Below the pieces are notes generated by a model. The model was not told where the DNA came from. It saw only the letters and a program-made list of their open reading frames with translations, and searched no databases. From NCBI RefSeq assembly GCF_014655595.1, contig NZ_BNBL01000007.1:325909-389908 (forward strand): 64,000 nt of DNA. The letters run 5' to 3'. This DNA is from Streptomyces griseocarneus. GTDB taxonomy: Bacteria; Actinomycetota; Actinomycetes; Streptomycetales; Streptomycetaceae. This document shows positions 11,055 through 17,923 of this stretch, piece by piece (position 1 is the first letter of the stretch; each line of letters starts with the position of its first letter). The position numbers and the translations under genes were made by a program.

Positions 11055-11316
11055 GAACAAGCCTCTCGGACCGGCGGTGAAGGGGACGGGAAGGGACGTA
11101 AGTTGACGGGTAGTTGACAACCAACGCAAGGGAAGCGGGCCGCTGTTGCGGCCCTGTTCGGTCAATCTCTCTTGACCCAACGCGCCACGGGCCGCTGGGT
11201 CACGGTATGGGGGCGTACATCCGCCGGAATGGGGCGCGCGTCAGCCCGCACGCCCCCTGAGGGCGAGACCCCTCTAGACTTGGCCGTTGCCCCGCGAGAG
11301 AGGTTGTTCGCCACCC

Positions 11317-12261
11317 ATGAGGCTCGTCTTCGCCGGTACCCCCGAGGTCGCCGTACCCGCCCTCGACGCCCTGATCGCCTCGGACCGCCACGAGGTCGTC
11401 GCCGTCGTCACCCGGCCCGACGCGCCCGCCGGGCGCGGCCGCCGACTGGTCGCCAGCCCCGTCGCCGAGCGCGCCGAAGAGGCGGGGATCGAGGTGCTCA
11501 AGCCCGCCAGGCCGCGCGACGAGGACTTCCTCGCCCGGCTCCGCGAGATCGCCCCCGACTGCTGCCCGGTCGTCGCCTACGGCGCCCTGCTGCCCAAGGC
11601 CGCGCTGGAGATCCCCGCCCACGGCTGGGTGAACCTGCACTTCTCGCTGCTGCCCGCCTGGCGCGGTGCCGCGCCCGTGCAGCACGCGATCCTGGCCGGT
11701 GACGAGGTCACCGGCGCCTCCACGTTCCAGATCGAGGAGGGCCTGGACTCCGGGCCCGTCTACGGCGTGCTGACCGAGCAGGTGCGCCCCACCGACACCA
11801 GCGGCGACCTGCTCACGCGGCTCGCCTTCGCCGGCTCCGGGCTGCTCGCCGCCACCATGGACGGCATCGAGGACGGCACCCTCAAGGCCGTGCCGCAGCC
11901 CGCCGAGGGCGTCTCGCTCGCCCCGAAGATCAGCGTCGAGGACGCCCGCGTCGACTGGGCCGCCCCGGCCCTGCGCGTCGACCGCGTCGTACGCGGCTGC
12001 GCCCCGGCCCCGGGCGCCTGGACCACCTTCCGCGGCGAGCGCCTCAAGCTCATGTCCCTGGCCCTGACCCCGGACCGCGGCGACCTCGCTCCCGGCGAGA
12101 TCGCCGTCGCCAAGAACTCCGTGCACGTCGGCACCGGCTCGCACGCCGTTCAGTTGCACTGGGTGCAGCCGCAGGGCAAGAAGCCGATGCAGGCGGCGGA
12201 CTGGGCCCGAGGCGTCCGCATTTCCGCAGGCGAGCGGCTCGGCGCGACGGAACGGGCGTAG
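11317..12261 (+). CDS. fmt: Methionyl-tRNA formyltransferase
   Basis: Encodes 314 residues. It transfers a formyl group from 10-formyl-tetrahydrofolate to Met-tRNA for translation initiation. It begins MRLVFAGTPEVAVPALDAL. The catalytic folate-binding motif is NLHFSLLPAWRGAAPVQHAI, with the conserved His and the downstream Asp in EGLDSGPVYG. The C-terminal tRNA-binding domain runs from about PKISVEDARVDW. It is followed 39 bases later by rsmB. Confidence 0.96.
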   Translation: MRLVFAGTPEVAVPALDALIASDRHEVVAVVTRPDAPAGRGRRLVASPVAERAEEAGIEVLKPARPRDEDFLARLREIAPDCCPVVAYGALLPKAALEIPAHGWVNLHFSLLPAWRGAAPVQHAILAGDEVTGASTFQIEEGLDSGPVYGVLTEQVRPTDTSGDLLTRLAFAGSGLLAATMDGIEDGTLKAVPQPAEGVSLAPKISVEDARVDWAAPALRVDRVVRGCAPAPGAWTTFRGERLKLMSLALTPDRGDLAPGEIAVAKNSVHVGTGSHAVQLHWVQPQGKKPMQAADWARGVRISAGERLGATERA

Positions 12262-12300
12262 TCTGGAGCCCTTCGCCGTCACAGCTCCGGAGCACCTTTC

Positions 12301-13728
12301 GTGAACGATCAGGCCCCTCGCAAGCGCCCCGCAAAGCCCTACCGCCGGCCCAAGAAGGACCCGGTACGGATGCTCGCCTTCGAGGCGCTGCGGGCCGTGG
12401 ACGAGCGGGACGCCTACGCGAACCTCGTGCTGCCGCCCCTGCTGCGCAAGGCCCGTGAGAAGGAGGGGTTCGAGGCGCGTGACGCCGCGCTCGCCACGGA
12501 GCTGGTCTACGGCACGCTGCGCCGCCAGGGCACGTACGACGCGATCATCGCGTCCTGCGTCGACCGGCCGCTGCGCGAGGTCGACCCGCCGGTGCTGGAC
12601 GTGCTCAGCCTGGGTGCCCACCAGTTGCTGGGCACCCGGATCCCCTCGCACGCCGCCGTCTCGGCCAGCGTCGAGCTGGCCCGGGTGGTGCTCGGCGACG
12701 GGCGGGCGAAGTTCGTCAACGCGGTGCTGCGCAAGATCGCCGCGCATGACCTGGACGGCTGGCTCGAGCGGGTCGCGCCGCCGTACGAGGACGACCCCGA
12801 GGCCCACCTCGCCGTCGTCCACTCCCACCCGCGCTGGATCGTCTCGGCGCTGTGGGACGCGCTCGGCGGCGGCCGGGCGGGCATCGAGGACCTGCTCGAG
12901 GCGGACAACGAACGCCCCGAGGTCACCCTCGTCGCACGCCCCGGACGGTCGACCCCCGAGGAACTGCTGGCGGCGGTGGGCGAGGACTCCGGCCTGCCCG
13001 GCCGCTGGTCGCCGTACGCCGTCCGGCTCGCCGAGGGCGGCGAGCCCGGCGCGCTGGACGCGGTGCGCGAGGGCCGTGCGGGCGTCCAGGACGAGGGCAG
13101 CCAGCTCGTGGCCCTCGCGCTGGCCGGCGTCCCGCTGGACGGGCCGGACGAGCGCTGGCTGGACGGCTGTGCGGGCCCCGGCGGCAAGGCCGCCCTGCTC
13201 GGCGCGCTGGCCGCGCAGCGCGGGGCGGCGCTGCTGGCGTCCGAGAAGCAGCCGCACCGCGCCCGCCTGGTCGAGCGCGCGCTGGCCGGCAACCCCGGCC
13301 CGTACCAGGTCATCGCCGCCGACGGCACGCGTCCGCCGTGGCGAGAGGGCGCCTTCGACCGGGTCCTGGTCGACGTGCCCTGCACCGGCCTGGGCGCCCT
13401 GCGCCGCCGTCCCGAGGCCCGCTGGCGCCGCCGCCCCGAGGACGTGCCCGGCTTCGCCCCCCTGCAGCGCGACCTGCTGCGCGAGGCGCTGCGCGCCGTC
13501 CGCGTCGGTGGCGTCGTCGGCTACGCCACCTGCTCGCCGCACCCGGCGGAGACCAAGGCGGTCGTCGACGACGTGCTCAAGCGCGAGGGCGTGAGCGCCG
13601 AGTGGATCGACGCCCGCCCGTACATGCAGGGCGTCCCGGTCCTGGGCGACGGCCCCGACGTCCAGCTGTGGCCCCACCTCCACGGCACGGACGCCATGTA
13701 CCTGGCGCTGCTGCGGCGCACGGCGTGA
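12301..13728 (+). CDS. rsmB: 16S rRNA (cytosine-967 C5)-methyltransferase
   Basis: Encodes 475 residues from GTG 12301. The N-terminal NusB-like RNA-binding domain (about residues 20-160, RMLAFEALRAVDERDAYANL) is followed by a SAM-dependent methyltransferase domain. The two catalytic cysteines are in DVPCTGLGALRRRPEARW (motif IV) and GYATCSPHPAETKAVV (motif VI). The SAM-binding site is LDGCAGPGGKAALLGAL, a GPGGK variant typical of the family. The first 20 residues are Lys/Arg/Pro-rich. Confidence 0.94.
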   Translation: MNDQAPRKRPAKPYRRPKKDPVRMLAFEALRAVDERDAYANLVLPPLLRKAREKEGFEARDAALATELVYGTLRRQGTYDAIIASCVDRPLREVDPPVLDVLSLGAHQLLGTRIPSHAAVSASVELARVVLGDGRAKFVNAVLRKIAAHDLDGWLERVAPPYEDDPEAHLAVVHSHPRWIVSALWDALGGGRAGIEDLLEADNERPEVTLVARPGRSTPEELLAAVGEDSGLPGRWSPYAVRLAEGGEPGALDAVREGRAGVQDEGSQLVALALAGVPLDGPDERWLDGCAGPGGKAALLGALAAQRGAALLASEKQPHRARLVERALAGNPGPYQVIAADGTRPPWREGAFDRVLVDVPCTGLGALRRRPEARWRRRPEDVPGFAPLQRDLLREALRAVRVGGVVGYATCSPHPAETKAVVDDVLKREGVSAEWIDARPYMQGVPVLGDGPDVQLWPHLHGTDAMYLALLRRTA

Positions 13729-13821
13729 GCCGTGCCGGCTGACCGGGATCCGGCGGTGGGCGGGGGCCCAGCGGCCCCTCCCGTGTCAATGCCGCGCACG
13801 CGGCATGGCAGGCTTGGGGGT

Positions 13822-14508
13822 ATGGCCGTGCAGATCAACCCCAGCATCCTGTCCGCGGACTTCGCCCGCCTCGCCGAGGAGGCGAAGGCCGTCGGGGGCG
13901 CCGACTGGCTCCACGTCGACGTCATGGACAACCACTTCGTGCCCAACCTCACGCTCGGCATGCCCGTCGTGGAGTCGCTGCTCAAGGCCACGGACACGCC
14001 GCTGGACTGCCATCTGATGATCGAGGACCCGGACCGCTGGGCCCCGCAGTACGCCGAGGCGGGCGCGGGATCGGTCACCTTCCACGCGGAGGCGGCCGCC
14101 GCCCCCGTGCGGCTGGCCCGGGAGATCCGGCGGCAGGGGGCCCGGGCGTCGATGGCGCTCAAGCCCGCGACGCCGATCGAGCCGTTCGAGGACCTGCTGC
14201 CCGAGCTGGACATGCTGCTCATCATGACCGTCGAGCCCGGCTTCGGCGGCCAGGCGTTCCTCGACATCATGCTGCCCAAGATCCGCCGTACCCGGGAGCT
14301 GATCTCCCGGCACAACCTCCAGCTGTGGCTGCAGGTCGACGGCGGGGTGTCCGCCTCCACCATCGAGCGGTGCGCCGAGGCCGGCGCGGACGTGTTCGTG
14401 GCCGGATCCGCCGTCTACGGCATGGACGACCCGGCCGCGGCCGTACGCTCGCTGCGTGCGCAGGCGGAGAAGGCCACCGCCGGTGCGCCCTGGGCCTGCG
14501 CGCACTGA
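13822..14508 (+). CDS. rpe: Ribulose-phosphate 3-epimerase
   Basis: Encodes 228 residues. It interconverts ribulose 5-phosphate and xylulose 5-phosphate in the pentose phosphate pathway. Start MAVQINPSILSADFARL is chosen over an upstream ATG because a G-rich ribosome site (TTGGGGGT) precedes it and the length fits. Active-site segments are HVDVMDNHFVPNLTLG, DCHLMIEDPDRW, MTVEPGFGGQAF and VDGGVSASTI, which hold the metal and proton-transfer residues. Its neighbour is a SorC-type sugar regulator. Confidence 0.95.
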   Translation: MAVQINPSILSADFARLAEEAKAVGGADWLHVDVMDNHFVPNLTLGMPVVESLLKATDTPLDCHLMIEDPDRWAPQYAEAGAGSVTFHAEAAAAPVRLAREIRRQGARASMALKPATPIEPFEDLLPELDMLLIMTVEPGFGGQAFLDIMLPKIRRTRELISRHNLQLWLQVDGGVSASTIERCAEAGADVFVAGSAVYGMDDPAAAVRSLRAQAEKATAGAPWACAH

Positions 14509-14653
14509 CCCGTCCCCGGCCGCTCGCCCGAATTGCTGAGGGCGAAGGTCAAGGCCTGATCAAGGACCGTCGTATCTGACAGGATGACGGTCGAGTCCAC
14601 AGCTCCAGAGCTCTCCCAGGGACAGCTCTTGAACACATAGTGAGGAGACCGCG

Positions 14654-15670
14654 GTGTCGACGGGCCGTTCAGCCACGCCTATGGGGCCCGCCGAGCTGGT
14701 GCAGGCGGCGGCGATGGCCCGCCGCTTCTACCTCGAGGGCAAGTCGAAGATCCAGATCGCCGAGGAGTTCGGCGTCAGCCGCTTCAAGGTCGCCCGGGTG
14801 CTGGAGACGGCACTGGAGCGCGACCTGGTGCGGATCGAGATCCGGGTGCCGGCGGAGCTGGACGCGGAGCGCTCCGACGCGCTGCGCGCCCGCTACGGCC
14901 TGCGGCACGCGGTCGTCGTGGAGTCCCCGGCCGACGCGGCCGACGACGCGCCCGATCCCGAGAACCTCGGCGAGGTGGCAGCTGACCTGCTCGGCGAGCT
15001 GGTCCACGAGGGCGACGTGCTCGGCCTCGCCTGGGGCCGCTCCACCATCCACATGGCCGCGGCCCTGCACCGGCTGCCGCCGTGCACGGTCGTCCAGCTC
15101 ACCGGCGTCTACGACGCCGGCACGGCCGAGCGCGGTTCGGTGGAGGCCGTCCGCCGGGCGGCCCAGGTCTCGGGCGGCGAGGCGCACCCGATCTACGCGC
15201 CCATGCTGCTGCCCGACTCCGCCACCGCCGCCGCGCTGCGCGGCCAGACGGGCATCGCGCGGGCCTTCGACTACTTCGACAAGGTCACCGTCGCCGCGGT
15301 CTCCATCGGCTCGTGGGAGCCGGGCATCTCCACCGTCTACGACATGCTCACCGAGGAGGAGCGCGCCCACTACGCCTCCCTCGGCGCGGCGGCCGAGATG
15401 TCCGCGCACCTCTTCGACGCCGAGGGCCGGCGCATCGGCCGGGACCTGGGCGAGCGCTGCATCACGGTCGAGGCCGACCGGCTGCGCCGCATACCGGAGG
15501 TCGTCGCGATCGCCGGCGGGCAGCGCAAGGCCGCGGCGATCGGGGCGGTGCTGCGGTCCGGGCTGGTGACCAGCCTGGTCACGGACACGGCGGCGGCCGA
15601 CTACCTGCTGCTGGAGACCGGCCCCGGCCCGCGCCCGGCGCTGGACCGCGCGGATCCGGACGGCTCGTAG
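14654..15670 (+). CDS. SorC/DeoR-family sugar-binding transcriptional regulator
   Basis: Encodes 338 residues from GTG 14654 with GAGGAG upstream. An N-terminal helix-turn-helix (KSKIQIAEEFGVSRFKVARV) precedes a large sugar-phosphate-binding domain of the SorC type, with GDVLGLAWGRSTIHMAAALH and the GGQRKAAAIGAVLRSGLVTS end segment. Such proteins sense phosphorylated sugars and control sugar catabolic genes. Next to rpe a pentose or hexose phosphate ligand is plausible, but the effector is not determined by the sequence. Confidence 0.88.
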   Translation: MSTGRSATPMGPAELVQAAAMARRFYLEGKSKIQIAEEFGVSRFKVARVLETALERDLVRIEIRVPAELDAERSDALRARYGLRHAVVVESPADAADDAPDPENLGEVAADLLGELVHEGDVLGLAWGRSTIHMAAALHRLPPCTVVQLTGVYDAGTAERGSVEAVRRAAQVSGGEAHPIYAPMLLPDSATAAALRGQTGIARAFDYFDKVTVAAVSIGSWEPGISTVYDMLTEEERAHYASLGAAAEMSAHLFDAEGRRIGRDLGERCITVEADRLRRIPEVVAIAGGQRKAAAIGAVLRSGLVTSLVTDTAAADYLLLETGPGPRPALDRADPDGS

Positions 15671-15692
15671 CGGCTCGTCCGCTCGACGACAC

Positions 15693-15733
15693 GAGGGCGG
15701 CTCCCCCGGAATCATTCCGGGGGAGCCGCCCTC
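15693..15733 (+). terminator. Strong hairpin terminator, boundary of the core segment
   Basis: A perfect 18-bp stem (15693-15710 with 15716-15733) encloses a loop of five bases that can itself close further. It lies 22 bases after the regulator stop and is followed by ATCTCGT. It isolates the following cassette from upstream transcription and may also work in the reverse direction. Confidence 0.85.
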
Positions 15734-15774
15734 ATCTCGTAGGGGCACCGGTTGATTTGAGCCATCGCAATATT

Positions 15775-15812
15775 GCCAATCGTTGACACTCCATTGGCCA
15801 GAGCTTTACCGT
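15775..15812 (+). promoter_or_regulatory. Predicted housekeeping promoter with overlapping inverted repeat, ahead of the precursor gene
   Basis: TTGACA at 15783-15788 is a consensus minus-35 box. TACCGT at 15807-15812 (18-base spacing) fits a TAnnnT minus-10 box. An inverted repeat GCCAAT (15775-15780) and ATTGGC (15793-15798) brackets the minus-35 element exactly, so a dimeric regulator bound there would block polymerase. The remaining leader to the ATG is about 55 bases. No regulator gene is present inside the cassette, so the factor would be encoded elsewhere. Confidence 0.55.
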
Positions 15813-15872
15813 CGGATCCCGCGGCACGGGGGCTCACCCGCCGCCGCGTTTCCCACCTTTCGGAGGTCCGTC

Positions 15873-16028
15873 ATGGAACAGCTCATCAAGAAGATGGCCC
15901 AGGACAATGTCTGGCAGGGCTGGGTCGCCGCCAACTCGGCGAGCGCCGCCGCCAAGGACGGCTGCATCAGCGCCGCTCCCAAGGCCGGCTGCATCAGCGC
16001 GGCGCCCAAGGCCGGTTGTATTTCCTGA
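15873..16028 (+). CDS. RiPP-like precursor peptide with three GCIS core repeats
   Basis: Encodes 51 residues with a strong ribosome site (CGGAGG, 15861-15866). The leader-like N-terminus MEQLIKKMAQDNVWQGWVAA is amphipathic with two tryptophans. A small-residue hinge follows (NSASAAA), then KDGCISAAP, KAGCISAAP and KAGCIS, so cysteines fall at residues 31, 40 and 49 with strict nine-residue spacing and the peptide ends in Cys-Ile-Ser. Codons differ between repeats while residues are kept, which suggests selection on the peptide. An attenuator-like hairpin and then modification/export-type genes follow. I do not recognise the class: there is no LanM, YcaO, radical-SAM or ATP-grasp gene nearby. 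That it is a modified natural-product precursor is inference. Confidence 0.75.
   Translation: MEQLIKKMAQDNVWQGWVAANSASAAAKDGCISAAPKAGCISAAPKAGCIS
15954..16025 (+). repeat. Three in-frame 27-bp core repeats of the precursor gene
   Basis: Units start at 15954, 15981 and 16008; the third is truncated to 18 bases by the stop codon. The first two are near identical. The third uses GGT TGT ATT TCC where the others use GGC TGC ATC AGC, so it has diverged only synonymously in the GCIS part. Confidence 0.8.
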
Positions 16029-16099
16029 CCCGGTGTCAGACGCCTCGGAGCGGGCGCCGCGGACCGCCTCCGCACACCGGCCGCCCGCTCCGGGCAACG

Positions 16100-16126
16100 C
16101 CCCGGGGCCCTCGCCCCGGGGTTTTC
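16100..16126 (+). terminator. Hairpin with T-run between precursor and enzyme genes (attenuator-like)
   Basis: CCCCGGGG (16100-16107) pairs with CCCCGGGG (16114-16121) around a six-base loop and is followed directly by TTTTCT. It lies 72 bases after the precursor stop and 30 bases before the next gene. In multi-gene peptide operons such a partial terminator makes precursor mRNA exceed enzyme mRNA. Full termination would need a second promoter for the next gene, and I see none in the gap. Confidence 0.75.
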
Positions 16127-16154
16127 TCTGTCCGAGCTCACCTTGGGGGTGGCA

Positions 16155-17393
16155 GTGAACGGTCAGCCGGCCGCGGACGTCGTCGACCTGATCAGGGATG
16201 TGCCGATCTACCGGACCTCGATCGAGCGGGGCCACTTCCCGATCCTGGAGAAACCCGAGATAGCCCGCGGTTTCCCCGACAACTGGATGACGCCCGCCCT
16301 CGCCGCGGCGCTCGAGAAGGGCGAGGCGGAATTCGTGCTCTCCACGGGCACCAACCACGCCCGCATGCAGATCATCCGGCCCCCGTACTTCCTGCTCAAC
16401 TCCTATTACCGGCTGTGGAGCGAACACCCCGACATCCGGGCCACCTGGGAGGAGGGCTGCCAACGCGTCTCCCTCACCACGGTGTTGGCCACCGAGCACG
16501 TGGCCCGCGTCAACGCGAAGAAGCGCGGGACGGACCCGTCGCCGGCGCCCGCGCCGGAGGAACGCCGGCTCGACGCCCGTACCGTCTACCTCAATCTGCG
16601 GCTGGACCCGGCGCTGTGGGAGCGCGAGGACGTCGAGCGCATGCTCGGCGAGATCCAGGCGGCCCGCGAGGCGCACCCCAAGGGCTGGTACCACCTCGAC
16701 TGCTCCGGCTACCACCTGGCGCATCTGGTGCGCAAGGTCGGCGAGTGGGGCCTGTGGGACGCGTTCCCCGCGCCCGCCAGCATCATCCACGCCTACGAGT
16801 ACACGCCGGTGAACGTCCGCCGCTACCTGGCACAGCACTTCGCCTGCCCCGTCGTCGACCTCTTCGGCAGCACGGAACTCGGCTACCTCTACTACAGCGA
16901 CGCCCGCGGCCGGTACTGGCCCTACCTCGACAAGATGAGCGTCGAGCTGGTCCCGGTCGCCCCCGGCAGCGAGATCTACAGCCTCATCGTGACGAGCGTC
17001 CGCAATCCGCACATGCCGCTGATCCGCTACCGCTCGGGGGACTGCGCGCGCACGCTGGACGGGACGCCGGACCCGGCCCGCATCTCCCGCTTCTGCGGCC
17101 GCGAGAAGGAACTGCTGGACACGCCGCGGGGGCCCGTCGCCCAGTCCGACCTCGACGACCGCATCGCCGACGTCTCCCACCGGGTCTTCCTCCACCGCCT
17201 CCACGTGGCCGACGGCGACCGGGCCCGGCTGCTCGTCACCACCTTCGACGGCGCCCCCCTCGACGCGGCCGACACCGCGGCCCTGGCCGAGAGCGCCGGC
17301 GAACTGACCGGACGCCACTGCCGCGTCGAGCACGTCCCGCACCTTCCCATCGGGAAGTCCGGGAAGTACGCCTGGCTGGTGAAGGACCTGTGA
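16155..17393 (+). CDS. PaaK-like (phenylacetate-CoA ligase family) adenylate-forming enzyme
   Basis: Encodes about 412 residues from GTG 16155, with GGGGG five bases upstream; TTG 16143 and GTG 16149 are alternatives. ANL-superfamily landmarks are in order: the phosphate loop region VLSTGTNHARMQIIRPP, the A5-like FGSTELGYLYY, the A7-like LIRYRSGDCAR, and a C-terminal catalytic lysine region PIGKSGKYAW. The order and length fit the PaaK/F390-synthetase branch rather than NRPS adenylation domains. No fused carrier or reductase is present. The reaction is probably ATP-dependent activation of a carboxylate to an acyl-AMP. The substrate could be a small acid, an amino acid or the peptide C-terminus; the sequence does not say which. 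Confidence 0.8.
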   Translation: MNGQPAADVVDLIRDVPIYRTSIERGHFPILEKPEIARGFPDNWMTPALAAALEKGEAEFVLSTGTNHARMQIIRPPYFLLNSYYRLWSEHPDIRATWEEGCQRVSLTTVLATEHVARVNAKKRGTDPSPAPAPEERRLDARTVYLNLRLDPALWEREDVERMLGEIQAAREAHPKGWYHLDCSGYHLAHLVRKVGEWGLWDAFPAPASIIHAYEYTPVNVRRYLAQHFACPVVDLFGSTELGYLYYSDARGRYWPYLDKMSVELVPVAPGSEIYSLIVTSVRNPHMPLIRYRSGDCARTLDGTPDPARISRFCGREKELLDTPRGPVAQSDLDDRIADVSHRVFLHRLHVADGDRARLLVTTFDGAPLDAADTAALAESAGELTGRHCRVEHVPHLPIGKSGKYAWLVKDL

Positions 17394-17413
17394 CCCCCCG
17401 GACGGAAGAAGCC

Positions 17414-17923
17414 ATGACCCCACAGCCGCACGTCTGCTCCGACGACCTCGAGGCCCTCCTCGGCGCATCGCTCCACGAGGAGGTGGTGCGGCACTTCGAG
17501 CGGTCCACCGGGGCGGAGCGTGCGTACGTCGAGCGCCAGGTCACCGAATGCCTGCGGTACCTCTACCTCGTCTCGCGCCACCGCGATCAGCTCAGCGGTC
17601 TGTTCCTGCCCGTGGAGCAGGAGATCGACGAGATATGGCACTACCTCATCCTGCAGACGCGCGAATACCGCACGCTGTGCGAGGAGAGGCTGCCCGGCCG
17701 GTTCTTCATCGACCACCGCAGCATCGCCTACGAGGAGTACCAGGAGGAGCCGGGCCGGGAGAAATCGGTCGAGGAGGCCCTGCGCTGGATCCCGCTGTAC
17801 TGCCGGGAGTTCGGTCCGTTCGACGAGGGGGCGCTGCCGCACTGGACGATCGTGCGCTTCCTGCACGAGCGGATGGAGATGTCGCTGGAGGACATCGCGG
17901 CGCTCGAACCGCTGGGTTCATGA
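17414..17923 (+). CDS. GRDP-like small protein of the peptide cassette
   Basis: Encodes 169 residues. ATG 17414 follows GGAAGAAG; a GTG at 17390 overlapping the previous stop is a possible longer start. The recognisable part is EIDEIWHYLILQTREYRTLC followed by FFIDHRSIAYEEY, which resembles the conserved Trp-His, Cys and His core of plant/bacterial glycine-rich-domain-containing-protein-like (GRDP) sequences. The rest is helical and acidic. No catalytic activity is established for that fold. Here it lies between the ANL enzyme and the exporter and overlaps the latter, so it is probably part of the same pathway as an enzyme or a peptide-binding partner. Confidence 0.7.
   Translation: MTPQPHVCSDDLEALLGASLHEEVVRHFERSTGAERAYVERQVTECLRYLYLVSRHRDQLSGLFLPVEQEIDEIWHYLILQTREYRTLCEERLPGRFFIDHRSIAYEEYQEEPGREKSVEEALRWIPLYCREFGPFDEGALPHWTIVRFLHERMEMSLEDIAALEPLGS

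Noticed and set aside
8427..11117. A plus-strand frame of 896 codons rich in Ala, Gly and Arg
   Set aside because: It is a shifted-frame shadow of priA and continues across an intergenic region. Composition is that of frame-shifted GC-rich DNA and no domain is visible.
15873..16028. Lanthipeptide precursor
   Set aside because: Cys and Ser are present, but no LanB, LanC, LanM or LanKC-type gene is in the window near it, so no lanthionine-forming enzyme is available locally.
16155..17393. NRPS adenylation domain
   Set aside because: The length, order of motifs and lack of a carrier domain fit the PaaK-type ANL branch instead.
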